Part shown: one piece after another, positions 32,460 to 44,900 of the stretch | Layout of the letters: the number at the start of each line of letters is the position of its first letter | Numbering within the stretch: position 1 is the stretch's first letter | From: Diphasiastrum complanatum | Lineage: Eukaryota; Streptophyta; Lycopodiopsida; Lycopodiales; Lycopodiaceae | NCBI GenBank assembly: GCA_029204225.1 | Contig: CM055095.1 | Location: 40,977,719 to 41,041,718, forward strand | Direction: 5' to 3' | Length of the DNA: 64,000 nucleotides | Notes under the pieces: generated by a model | What the model was told of the DNA's origin: nothing | Databases searched by the model: none | What the model saw: only the letters and a program-made list of their open reading frames with translations | Position numbers and translations under genes: made by a program

Positions 32460-33229
32460 TGTACCTTCTTTACCGTCTTCTTTGAATAGAGAGGCCCATG
32501 TTTTGGTTTCCGCCTTATGTTGCTCAATCCGTTCCTCCAATTCTTGGATCTTTGTGGTGCTGGCTGGCTCTTCTTTTCTGCTCAAGGTCTCTTCCAAAGA
32601 TATGATCCGGGCCATCATAGGTTGCTTTTCGATTGCCATAGCTTGTATTGTGGTTTTCATTTGACCCATTTCAATCCTTAGGTAGCTAGATTCCAGTGTA
32701 ATCTGCTCCATGCAAGAGAGAAGGTACTGTTCAAATGCTTTCGTAGGAGAGTAGACTTCTTTAGGGAATGAGAGAGGATAATGTGAGGGGGCAGGAGAAC
32801 CATGGAGAAAGGAGAGGGCCAAGGAAGAGGGGGGAGGGCTGAGTGCCTGCTGGGCAGCCAGTGTTGCCTCAGCAGGCAGAAAAGAGGGAATGGAAGCCAA
32901 CGAGGGGGTGGGAAGGGCCAGTGAAGGGGTGGGAGGGGTAGGATTAGTCTGAGCAGGCAGCGAGGGGGTGGGAAGGGCCAGTGAGGGGGTGGGAGGGGCG
33001 GGAGTAGGCTGAGCAGGCAGCGAGGGGGTGGGAAGGGCCAGCGAGGGGGTGGGAGAGGTGGTGGGAGAGGTAATAGGCAGCGAGGGGGTGAGTGAAGGCA
33101 GCGAGGAAGCAACAAACGAGGGAGCAGGCAGCGAGGGGGTGGGAAGGGCCAGCGAAGGAGAGGGAGGGGGCAGCGAAGGGGAGGGAGGGGAGCGAGGGCT
33201 ACCCTTTTTCTTGGCCATGGAGAGGGTGG

Positions 33230-33265
<36 letters not shown>

Positions 33266-33278
33266 CAATGATAGACAA
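31938..33278 (-). CDS. LINE ORF1-copia gag hybrid ORF, 446 codons
   Basis: One uninterrupted - strand frame. Codons 1-20 come from the CT microsatellite and leader; the natural LINE start is probably codon 21 (ATG at 33,218; MAKKKGSPRSPP). Then come a Pro-rich region with a 20-residue repeat (about codons 70-135) and a coiled coil (about 165-275) ending KTWASLFKEDGKEG. Without a stop it continues as copia gag: DLHQELAGISDALKNTELIQ, VVLNGLRDEYDNIVQ and a CCHC knuckle CFFCGKKGHYASNC (about codons 405-418). The switch is at about 32,450-32,460 within THTF, which could come from either parent. Whether it is expressed is unknown. Confidence 0.8.
32460..33233 (-). mobile_element. LINE copy 5: 5' fragment (ORF1 N-terminal half)
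   Basis: The Pro-rich N-terminus and coiled coil match LINE copies 0, 1 and 3 (MAKK-type start, KAFEQYLLS, KTWASL). It starts at a CT tract like the others but loses its 3' part at the copia C junction. Confidence 0.75.
32900..33065. repeat. 60-bp minisatellite in LINE ORF1
   Basis: About two and a half units with a 60-base period, each with gcgagggggtgggaagggcc, encode the 20-residue Pro/Ser/Thr-rich repeat around SLALPTPSLPA. The period is a multiple of three, so the reading frame is kept. Confidence 0.8.
33234..33261. repeat. (GA)14 microsatellite at the 5' edge of LINE copy 5
   Basis: CT on the LINE strand, followed 15 bases later by the ORF1 ATG. It is the third LINE 5' edge in the window with such a tract. 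Confidence 0.95.
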
Positions 33279-33399
33279 AAAGGGTTTTGTCTATCCTCAT
33301 TGGTCCACGTTTGCCCCTTTTTCTTTCCTGCAATATGAGTGTCAGATTGCTCCATTTTTTGTGGGGAATCCAAATATAATTGGCATTTCCATATTGCAC

Positions 33400-33560
33400 C
33401 TTTCAGAGAGGGCCAACTTTAGTTGTTCAATCTTCTATGAGACCAAAGGTAGATATTATTGCGTCTTCAGAGATTAGTCAGTGACGCTCCATTCCTTTGT
33501 ATCATGTGAGAATGAGACGTGTTATACATATGATATGAGAGATGTTCCATTTGAGGAGTG
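33400..33560 (+). pseudogene. LINE ORF2 C-terminal fragment, opposite orientation
   Basis: The + strand reads RANFSCSIFYETKGRYYCVF, then a stop and SVTLHSF, resembling HFLFRCPSYYEIRGRYYCLF and HPVTLFA of LINE copy 2. It lies head to head with LINE copy 5. Similarity fades after about 33,560. Confidence 0.5.
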
Positions 33561-34261
33561 CGATATAGTGCCACAATACCAAGTTTCAACGCCAGTGACC
33601 AGATGTAGTCTCAACAACTAATCAAGTCAAGTTCATGTCACTTGTCAAAGATCATCAGCATCATCCATGAGCTGCAAAGACTAAGATTCAAATTTAGAAA
33701 AGAAGCAAATCAATCATGATATCATATTCCAAAAGATCTATATTCTGAATTTCCACTTGATCTTACCGTTCCAGACAGCATGCTATGACCCCCCTTTGAA
33801 ATCCTTTCAAACTACAACAATACTTATTTATCAATATACTTTTACCTCTCTGCATTTCAGAGGTGAAATATGGGAATTGAACCTTTTATCTGGACAAAAT
33901 TCAAAAAGCTGCAAGTCTCAGAAGTTTGTAGCTATAGATTATGAAGGTCTACGCTGCAGACACTGTATGTGAGGAAACATACAAGTGGGAGCAGGTTGAA
34001 AGCTACCTGCAACTTTGGAAAGGAATGCACATTGTTATTGCCTTAACCTTCCAGCTAGCACTCTCAAACATATTAGGCAGTTGAATGTGAGCCTGTAATG
34101 CATCAGGGCAGCTAGGTCGACTAGACTACTATTGGTAGATTACCATGTACTTAATTCTTATTTTATGTGGATTGGACTCACCGTCTACGAACTTTGTCAT
34201 TTTGCAGGTGGAAAATGTTAGAATACTTTAAAGCCATCTTATATGTGTCCTATAATGGCAG
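33561..34261. other. Unassigned sequence upstream of first identified helicase exon
   Basis: No transposon ends or clear exon were found. The missing N-terminal exon(s) and promoter of the helicase may be here or further left beyond the transposon cluster. A 71-codon ORF at 33,757-33,972 has no recognised motif. Confidence 0.4.
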
Positions 34262-34425
34262 GTAGAAGTTAATCGGGGTTTTCATTGCAGAGTTATTTTG
34301 CCAGACTATAAGAAGAGAGGCACAGATGTGACATTGTGGTTTAGGGAAAAGGCTGTTCAGACAGCACAAGAAGCACAGCATCATGCTGCAGTTGTTGCCC
34401 TTCATCATGTCATGGGCAGTTGCAG
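34262..34425 (+). CDS. Helicase exon A (first identified)
   Basis: Encodes VILPDYKKRGTDVTLWF then AQEAQHHAAVVALHHVMG, resembling the last strand and helix of a double-stranded RNA-binding motif. The donor is TGCAG|gtcttt. The acceptor is either ggcag|GTAGAA (34,262) or ttcattgcag|AGTT (34,291); an in-frame stop at 34,253 rules out an earlier start. Phase 2 at its end matches exon B. Confidence 0.65.
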
Positions 34426-37400
34426 GTCTTTTGCCTTTCCATGATAATCAGAATTTGCTATTTGCTTTTTTATTCCAATTTTTTGGAACTTAGTGTTTAA
34501 TTTTATTGACACTGATTGAAATATTTATCTAGAAACATAAAACCCATGGTGTGGCATAGAGAATGAGAAATCTTCTCTTAAGGCGGCTAGTAGTATTAGC
34601 AGCCTAGAATGTATTGGATTCTGTATCGTCTTTCTGAATGAGGATTTCAAGACAGGTTCATCAAGCCTGATAGAATGTCATGAGTATGGAGCGTTTATTT
34701 TTCTGAGGTGCATTACATCTTTTTCTTTACAGGCTTGACCGTATTCTGTCTGATGATTACAAGCAGCAATGGCTAAACCTTGATACAGCTGCAGAGGAAA
34801 AACGAAGGATGTTGGATGTTTTATCCAAACCGAAACAAAAGCCATTGCCATCTGAGGAGCTGCAATCAGTCTACATGAGTAAGGATAACAGATGTCTGGT
34901 TGAAGGCATTTTAAGAGACAACAGTATTTCTACTAGGTCTAAAGGTGGAGAGGTTATGAAAAGCTCCAACATAATAGATACTAACCATGAAGAGTTTGTG
35001 ACCCAACCACATCACCCTGCATATAGGTTGCATACATCTGAATCCTTCAAGCTTGTTTCACTTGAAGAATCAGGATACTTTGAAGGGGAAACAGAGACCA
35101 GAAGGAATAGCTTTAAACAGAAACTGATAGTGGAGACGAATTCTTCTGATAATGTTTCAAATCTAAAAAACCAGGGAAGGGCTGAAATGCACAATGTGAA
35201 TTTACAGTCCCAGGTTGATGTGCAAACAAAGCTTCTGCGAATGGGATTCACAGATCATTATGTTAGTTTGGCATTAGTAGTAGCAAGGGACATTACAGAG
35301 GCACTTGATTGGTTGATCATGAATGTTCCGGAGAAAGATTTGCCGTCCAAGTTTGCTCCTGACTCTTCTAAAGCTTCTGTACGTGTTTTGGTTGGAGATA
35401 AGAAAGCTGAAGCATCATATGATTATGAATTAGATGATCACATTCATTATCTGCTTGGCTATGGTTATTCGTACGATGATTGTGTGGAAGCTTTACTGGA
35501 GGTAGCTGGTGACCAGGAGTCAGCATTATACTGGCTCTTTCAACACTCTCTAAGTGGTTGGCAAATCTCCACAAAAATCCAGGAACCTTGTGAAATGACA
35601 GATTCTTTGGTGGAAGAAATGAGAGCAGATGAGATAGTGGCTTTGCGGTCAATCTTTGGGGATTCAATATATGTGGTGGATTCTGTGTTTAAATATGGCA
35701 TTCCGGTTGGAAAAATGAGAGAACTATATATAGAAATGGAGGTATGCAATATCATTATATACAAGTTGATTTCTGCATTATTTATTGACAAGCAATAGGT
35801 TCCATGTTGCTCTAAGAAATAATTATACGTCTAAACTGCAGATTAGGCTACCTTCGAGATGCCGTTATCCTTTTGAAATCCCAATTATTGTTTTTAGAGG
35901 CAACCTGCCTTCTCAGTTTCTTTTAGAAATCACCAAGAAGGTCGCTGCCCATGCTGTGATGCTACTAGGAGCTCCAATGATCTATGAGCTGATTGGTTTT
36001 AGCACAAATCTGCTGGAACTTGCCTCCATAAATGATAAGACCGTTGCTGCTGCTAGGAAATCTAATTCTGTTACTACAAGTGTTGTCGAGAGAAGTACTC
36101 AGATACCAGATAAATTGTCACATTATACAGAGTTAGCATCCATGCATGTCTCACGTGATATTGGGATACTTTCAGACGAGCAAATAGCCCTTTCTATGTG
36201 TACCGAGCCCTTTAAAACCTCAGAAACTCAAAGTGAACGCATTGAGGAACATTCAAATGGATGTGTCGATAATATAGTTGCTGATAGACAGTTTGTTAAG
36301 CTAAAAGGTTCATCAGAAAGTGAAAGACTGCACAGGGAATGGGACCAATTGCAAAATGCATCGACACATGAAGAAATGCGTGCAGCTAGGTCAAAGCTAC
36401 CAGTGTTTACGAAAAGGACTGACCTGCTTGCTGCAGTTGATGCAAATCCCCTTGTGATTGTTTGTGGAGAGACTGGCTGTGGGAAAAGCACTCAGGTACT
36501 AAATTGACTTACTCAATGCTCTATCTTTGTCAAATTAAATGTCATTTTGGGCATTCTTCTAGAGTTTGAAGTCTGATGATCTATGTAAAGTGAATTGTTG
36601 ACATAGTGCAAGATTTTTATTGAACTTTTCATCATTTACACCAAGCAACTACGAGAAGTACTTAAGTTCTGTAATCTACATTGTAGTTTTGTATCTGTAC
36701 ATCATAGTTGCACCCCCTAATCACGGGCCGTGATTCGGACAGCGATCTGAATCGTGACCCCCGAATCGGGTCACAATTCACGGGGAAATTTTATTTTCAT
36801 GTTATTTTTTGAGTAAAAAGAATTGCAATTCTGGTTCGCAGAATTGCGATTCGCAAGTCCTTTTTTTCTCAGAATCGCGATTCACTGCATCTATGCTGTA
36901 CATTATCAATAACTGGCATCCAAGCTGAAGAAGCGCTTTAGAAAAATATCAGAAATTGTACTGCATTGTCATGATTGATATCAAGTCAACTATTCCTCTA
37001 TGATGGTGTGGGCATTCTTTACCTATTCTTTCATTTTCTAACTACTTTAGGATTTTATTTCTTAAATAGTCGAGGTGATTTTCTGATTCCATATAACAAG
37101 TGATCTAGCTAACATCAAGGTTTCCTTCAATAACCAATCAATGTTTCATGCACCGGTTTGAATCGGCCGATTTGAACATTTTTTTTGTTTTTGGGGCCAT
37201 TTTGAACTTTTTTTTACTCTGTAACCGATTCGAACAGCTTTCCGATCGAACCACGATTCCTTGTTCGATAACATTGTAACCAATGGATACTCATTCCTAT
37301 AGCAAGGGCTATATTGTAACGGAGGAATTTTTAAGTTGATTTGTGAAGTGGAAAGTAAATAGTAAAGATTCTTTGTCCAAGGACAATATAATGATTATCA

Positions 37401-40400
37401 GCAACCATAGAGAACTATTTTTGTTAGTTGCAAGGCACAATAATAAGTTTGTGCTGGGAGAATACCGACAATTTGATTTGCCATTCTTCTGTTCAGTAGA
37501 TGAGTGCTCTTGCAGTCTCCATGCTTTTAAATCAAGCTAGATTGGATGGTTTACAGAATGTGATCACGAGAAACCAATCAGTATAATTTACTTGTAGAAT
37601 TTTACGGTAAGATCCATATGCTGGATTTTTTTGATTTGATTTGAGTTTGTTTGTGTGAATGCTCAGAGCCATTTTAAACATAAATCTTTGGTGATTGAAA
37701 GTTTTGACGTATTGCCTGTGATTTCAGCTCAGCTAAAAGGAAATTAAGGAACGTCAAGTACAACTTTAGATTATCAGCAGCTAAAATTCATGTAAACGAT
37801 GGGGCATAAATTTGGCATGCTGATAAGTACTGCAAAGATATTGCTTTCAGAATATGCTTTGAAAATGTAAATATTGAAATGCACTCATGGTTACATCCAA
37901 AAGCAATTGCATTAAATCGTAATATTGGTGTCCATCCTTGATTCACCACCCTTTTATTTAAAAAAATCACTAAAGGATGGTTGTCATATGATGGGAAAAT
38001 TCCGAATAACTGAAGCAGGTAGTCAACAGCAAGCATGCATTATGGTCATAGCAAAATTTGTGTCTAGCTAAAGCACATGTGTAAGAATATATTGAGGAGA
38101 CAAGATTATCCAGATGCATGGAAAGTCAGAACAGAAGAGCTGAAATATGAGGCTAGCAGCCAGATGCTTACCTTTTTTTGCAACAAGGTTATAAGTTCAT
38201 TCTAGCTTTGATTCATTGAAAATTGAAACTCTTTTTCTAGCATAGTTATATTCTATATGTTTGACACCTGTTATTATCTTCTACCATTCTACCAGCAATT
38301 GCAACTAAAGCTGTGATCTTCTTGAAAGTCTAGGTACCACAATACATCTTGGAGCAGTGGACTGAAAAGTGCAAAGGAGGTTTTTGTAACATTATTTGTA
38401 CACAGCCCAGAAGATTGTCGGCAATAGGATTGGCTGATCGGGTTGCTAGAGAAAGAGGACAAGAAGCTGGCAAAACTGTGAGTGCAATTTCACTTTCAAA
38501 CATGTAGTGTGGGTTGTGAGTGATAAAAGAATATCGTTGTCAAGCATTGGTATGCAAGTCAAAACATAGCTTTTCAAACTGATTTTTCAGAAAAAAAATT
38601 CATCAGATGGTGGTTGTGTGAGTTAATTGTTTCAATTATCACTAGTCCAACAGGTGGGCTTCTCAGTTCGGTTGGAAAGTTGCTACTCACAGCACACCAG
38701 AATCCTGTTTTGTACAACTGGCATTTTGCTGCGACGTATGTTGTCAAATCCTGATTTGCAAGGTGTGACACATATAGTTATTGATGAAGTACATGAAAGG
38801 ACATTGGAGATAGATCTACTCCTCTTACTTCTTCGAAAGCAATTAAACGGGTATTACTATGAGCTATTCAACCAATTTCCATTAATCCCAAGTTCTTTTG
38901 GTCATGTTTCTTCCTGCAAGGCTTTCTGTGTAGAATCAATGTATGGAACCTCCCTAGAATACTTATTCATTTTTCAATACAAGCTTTCCATTTTGGGAAA
39001 TCTTTCATGTTTATCATGATATTAATAAGGCAATCTAATGATACTATTCCTCTGTTTTTGCTATCTGGAAAGAGGGGCGGCAAAGCTTCGTGTCATATTG
39101 ATGTCAGCTACAGTCAATGCTGCTGACTTCGTCAGCTATTTCAGGGAGGACTTGAACTGTGAACCTGTAGTCGTATTTGTTCCGGGATTCACCTTCCCAG
39201 TAACAGAATTTTTTCTGGAGGATGTTCTAGATCACACGAGCTATAAGATAGGGCGCAACTCAAAATACGCTATGAAGTCAAAGCAAGCTCCAAAGGCTGT
39301 TTCAAATTCAGATGCAAGCAAGACCCTGTCCTTAGAGAATGTACACAATTGGGAATCACGACTCTTGTGTGCAGAGCAGGAACATGTTTCAACACCGGAA
39401 TTATACAGCCAGACAACTATTTCATCTCTCAGTGTTGTAGATGAAAGTAAAATAAACTATGAGCTAATTGAGATTCTGATATGTTCCATTTTTCGTATGG
39501 AAGATGATGTAGCAGCAGCATACGAGCCTCAAAGGGCATGCAGTGAGTTTACCATCAGTACTCTTGCAGGCCAAGTCTTCAAGTTGGCCTGTGATCAGAG
39601 AAGAGGCTCAATGCTTATTTTCCTTCCTGGAATGGTGGAGATCAAGACACTCCAAACTCGCCTTTTGGAATCTAGAGAAATTGCAGCATGTTCTAGACAG
39701 GGCTTTTGGGTGTTTGCTCTTCACGGCTCCTTATCTGGACAAGAACAAAGAAATGTCTTCAAAAAGCCTCCACTAGGTGTGAAAAAAATAATCTTGGCAA
39801 CAAACATTGCCGAGACCAGTATCACTATCGATGATGTATTGTGAGTTATTCTCCTCATTTATTCCATCAAACTGCTGTCTCATGATTTTGTACCTATGCA
39901 TTATATCTTCACCATGGTCTTGTAGGATGTAATTTAAACCTCTCTCTCTCTCTTATGGGGGGGGGGGAGAGATTTTTATTAATGTCCTTGAAATACCCTA
40001 AGGTACATAGGACTATGAAAAGGCACATGTCAAGTGTGCACATACAGGAGCTTAAAAGCTCAGCTAGCTAAAAAGAAACAATAGCTGCAATCTTAAAAAC
40101 TATATATAATGAGATGGCTGGCACAGTCAAAGCCCATCTGCCTGGTATAATCAGTGTCCATCAGCCCGAAAAAAAATGGTGTATAGTATGCTATGAAACT
40201 ATGGCTGCCGTGGATTGTGGTCTATGAATAACTCCATGCTGAAATGAGAAGATCTTCCATGAGTTTTGATGCATTCTTGAGCTCCTTGATCATTCTTGTT
40301 TCTTGAGTGATGCATTAATGATCTTGCCCTTCCATTTCCTTTGTGTGTGGTTGTGGACTGTAGTTGTGGATTAGATTTCTTGTTTTCTTGTGGATTAATA

Positions 40401-41916
40401 TAGGAATCAGCATTCAGGTAAACTAAATAGGCTGGATTCGTGGTGTAGATCTTGCATATTCTCTTACATTCTAGGCGTTGACATTGTCTCTGCCATTTGT
40501 GTCTGGAAGCATCTGGAATCTCAGCCTCTTCATCAGAGTCACTACTCAAGTCTACATCCCGTCTCTGTCTCCAGCGGGATAGGCCCTCTGTCATTTGAGA
40601 GAGTATGGATCTGGAGTCATTAGATGCGTTCCCAATCAGTGATTATCAGGCCAGTGCTCCATGCTTCCGCTGTGTACATGGCTGAGGGGACGACCATAGT
40701 ATCAAAGAGTCGGCAGTTACTGATCGCATCCTTGATGTGTGAGCTGAAGCATAATCTCTCCAAATCTACCAATGAGGCATAACCCTTTTGTAACCGGGAA
40801 ACAACTGGTTGTCTCATACTGAAAGTGGGACCAGACAATACAACCCCCAAATACGTGTAGGAGTCAAGCACCTGAAGTGGGTTACCATCCCATAGAAGCT
40901 CTTGATGTATCATGAAGGATGTGGAAGTATTAAACACCATGACCTTGCCGACAAACCCCACTGTGTATAGAAAGAAAGAAGAGCATCTAGATGCTGTTGC
41001 AGGCCCTCCCTCGTCCTCGAGAGTAAAACTACATCATCAACACATAATAGGATAGCAATAATAAGGTCATCCAATGTACAGCTCTCCCCTCCATCACTCT
41101 GTATAACCTCCTCTAGCTCATCTATGTATAGTCCAAAGAGTGTAGGTGAAAGTGGACAACCCTGTTTGACCCCAATAGTGCTATCCACCTCTATTGATAT
41201 AACCCTTGATACTCGGAACTAGCCATATAGTATCCTCCTGAAATCCATGATCTCAAACCCTTTGTATTAGTAGATGTCTAGGCACAAAATCAAAGGCTTT
41301 GTGGAAATTCACAAAGCAGCAATAGACACGCTCTCTCTTGGCTCTAGCCTCCTCAATGATGGATCTCAAGGTAAAAATGTAATCTGATGTAGTATATCCT
41401 GGTCTGAAACCGGGTTTGAAACCAACTTGGCAAATGCCATGTAGTGCTCTAGTATCCATCTCTGCACTGATTTGACTATAGAATAGAACCATAGACTTTG
41501 GCGAAGTGGTGGCTGATCATGATGGTACGATAGTTGTCGACTTTCATAGGATCACCGCCTTTGTGGATAGGGTGGATAAGGTTTGTGGGCCATGGGGAGG
41601 GGAATCCAGACGTGACAACTTGATTGAATAGGATGGAGAGAAAAGGTGAGAGAATGTCAGGAGCATACTTGAGAAGTTCATCCTCTAATTCATCAATATC
41701 GTAGAACTACTATTGATCAATTTCGAGTAGTTCTACGATATTGATGAATTAGAGGAGACACCACCAATAGCAACGATGGGTGGAGAGTCTAGCAAGGGGG
41801 GCAGCGAAGAGGAGGCAGGGATGTGTTGGGGGGGGGGGGGAGCGTGGGCTCCCCTTCCCTTTTTTAGCCATTGAGAGCGATGGAGAGGGAGAAGCCCTAC
41901 AATGCCAGTGCCATCC

Positions 41917-41992
<76 letters not shown>

Positions 41993-44900
41993 TTTATTGT
42001 CCTTGAATGCCAAAAACCATATAACATCAAATAGTACGTGTCAAGAGTATGTGGGAGCATGAAAAACATGTCTCCAAAAAACATAAACTCAAAAGAAATT
42101 AGTCACTGAGAACATCTAAGTGAGTTTTGATAGAAATTCAATGAGGTCAAGTGTAAATTGGAAAAGCTCTCTACATAAAAGGGATGATACCATAAAGGAT
42201 ATTATGTTAAAATGATATACTAGTTAGAGTCATGAGCTATATGTAGACAAAGTCAAATAATAGGTCCTGGTAGAGTTGGAACTCTATTGAAGTAAGGCAT
42301 GATGGATGCTCCTGATACTGTGGATTCCATGGCTACCAATATGGTATTTGACAGAAAATGAAGCTCCCTCAGCCTCTACATAAGCATGGGGCATGGAACA
42401 AATTGAAGGCTTGTTTAAAGTCAACAAAACAACAAAATATACACTTCTTTTGATATTTCGCTGCCTCTATGAATCCCTTGAAAGTAAGAATTTGGTTCAT
42501 GGTGGAGTGCTGAACCTTGTAGCGAGCCTCTTCAATTGCATGTAACTATGTATTCTTTGCCTTTGTACATAACATGATCTTAAGAATAGCCTCGTAGACT
42601 TGGCTATGCTATGCTTGATCATGATAGTGTGATAATTTTTAGGTTTCATGTGGTCTTTGAATTTATGGATGGGACGAATCATATTGGTGCACTCAGATGA
42701 TGGGAAACCAATGTTAGGCTGAGTAGCCAAGATAGGTGAGATTATATCTATAGTATGGATGAAAAAATGATAGCGAAGAAACTGGATGTCATGGGCAGAA
42801 TCTCATTTTCGTCGCTTGATCACTTTATGCACTATCTGTTGGGTGAAGAGGGAAACTTAGAGGGCGTTGGAGAGATGATTATAGGCGTGGACGTGGGTAT
42901 GATGTAAAGTGTGGTATGATAGAAGTTAGCTGGATATTTTGGAGTCATATGGTGTCATTGATGAAAGGTTACGAGCCTCATCCTTTGTAAAAATATTCAA
43001 TGCTCTCAAGTCATTATCAAATGCATAAGATACCTTTTCCTGTAAGCTGGAATATAGTGTCTCAAAGACAAAAGTTGAGATTCGAAAATCAAAAGGATTC
43101 AGTGTAGTGGTAGTTAGATTGTCTCATGATTCACCTTAAAATCAAAAGTGCTATCAATCGAGGGTTTTAGATACTAGGTTTAGGTATGAACTAATGTGGG
43201 AGAAACCCTAAATATTAGAGCTGAGTTGATCTATGATAAATCCACAAGTGATCATTGTACACTTACATTGAGAAAATCAAGTTTATGCTTCTTCTTTCAC
43301 ATTGCTGCTTACATCCGAGTTGATAATTCTACATTTGTCCCTTGATGCAAATCAGATTGATTGTTGTTTATTGTACTTGTTTTTTAGTCCCATACTGGCT
43401 TGAGAGGTAGGGCAATACATTCTATTATCTGAGTCAAAGCATTATGACAAACCAAAAGGTTGAGCAGATTGATGATGGGCCCATGAAATGATTTGAAGTT
43501 CAATTTGTCATCCATTGTGATCTGTTTTCCTCCTGCAGGTATGTGATAGACACAGGGCGCCACAAGGAAATGAAGTATGACCCCAATAATGGGCTCTCAT
43601 CTTTACAAGAAGCTTGGATTTCTAAGGCTAGTGCAAAGCAAAGACGTGGACGTGCTGGTCGTGTCCAGTCTGGATGTTGTATACGCCTTTTCAGTAGGCA
43701 GCAATTTCAAAAATGTGAAGAGCAGCAACTTCCAGAAATCCAAAGAGTGTCACTGGAAAGCCTATGCTTACAGGTAATTTATGTGCTGAAATTGGTTAGT
43801 TCAGGGTTTTTGCTATAGCTTTTGGGGTTTAGTTTTAAAAGCATTTTACCAGTAGTCATGTCAAGAGGAGCTAAGCTGTGCTAGGAGGTGGAGATGTTTG
43901 ATGCAGAGGGAAGTTGCTACAACTCAGGTGCATGCAGGTGGCCATGGCATAGCTAAGGCAGCAGCTCTCCAACACCCTCGATGGACTTATGGCCATTTAG
44001 TTGGCATCCTTGGGAACCATGGTAACATGTTGGGGAACAACCTACAGGGGGCAGGCTCATATGATGGCATCATGAGGTGATGATACCATGTCAAGGCCCA
44101 AGGCACAAGCAGCAAGAGCCTTTAGGCCATTGTCAGGCAAAAATAGGGCCCTACAGGTCATTCTAGTTTACGGTTATGGCTAGGGTGATTGCAATTTTAG
44201 TTTACGGTTATGGCTAGGGTGATTGCATGTGACAGTACTGAATAATAAGTCTAGCACTATTAAGTTTCACTCAACTCCTTTGCGATCTAACAAGCGGGCA
44301 ATTGGCGATCTCACAATATCTCCTATGATGGGCTCGTGGTTTGCCTGTAGTATGTTGGCCGCAACCTACGCAGATGTGCTTGTGTATCAAGTCTATTGCA
44401 TGAACCCTACCAGCCTATGATGAATAAACCACATGGAAGGACATGGTGTCCATGCAACAATAGACCAACATATTAACGTTCGGTTTTTGTTAAATGTTTG
44501 TTCACTCCTCAGCCATGATAGAGCACCTGTGACCTCTTAATCGATGCATCCAATCTATGATCATGTTAACTACTATCGTAAGGTATGTAGTGTGCAACAC
44601 CTTTGGTGTGGGAGGCCTCCAATGGGTGTCACGTGCAACCACCCCAGCCATAGCCATAGACGAAAATTGCAAATCATGTCGACAATTATCCTAAAGGATT
44701 TATCGCTTAGTGTACATTTGGAATCTAGAAAAAGTATTCAGAATCGGAGACAAACATGTCAAAATCATTGACTTCTGAATGGAGAGGTCATACTGGGGAT
44801 AATGTTTTTTGGAAAAGAGTTGAAAGCATAAACATCAGCTCTCCTAGTTTGTACTTATGAGGATCGAAGCAATTCAATAGGGGAGAAATGTTTGGTCCAC

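Larger units (their letters stand above)
39970..41918 (-). mobile_element. LINE copy 3 in helicase intron, RT present, ORF1-endonuclease deleted
   Basis: Antisense to the gene. The 3' end at about 39,970 reads AATAAAAATCTCTCCCC on the - strand. The order is 3' UTR, C-terminal block (40,594-40,199), post-RT and RT (41,680-40,600), a 31-bp inverted repeat, then ORF1's start (ATG at 41,871) and a CT tract. ORF1's body and the endonuclease are deleted between 41,756 and 41,681. Confidence 0.88.

Noticed and set aside
34207-34261. Earlier acceptor at ttttgcag (34,207) for helicase exon A
   Set aside because: It would put in-frame stops (TAA at 34,253 or in gtg-gaa frame) before the conserved part.
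36496-38333. Hidden exon in this 1.8-kb intron
   Set aside because: Exons C and D join in phase as GKSTQ-VPQY, matching the family with nothing missing between them.
39841-39970. Alternative end of the helicase gene in the intron after exon F
   Set aside because: The next exon (43,539) continues the protein exactly in phase with motif VI, so the intron is real despite its LINE content.
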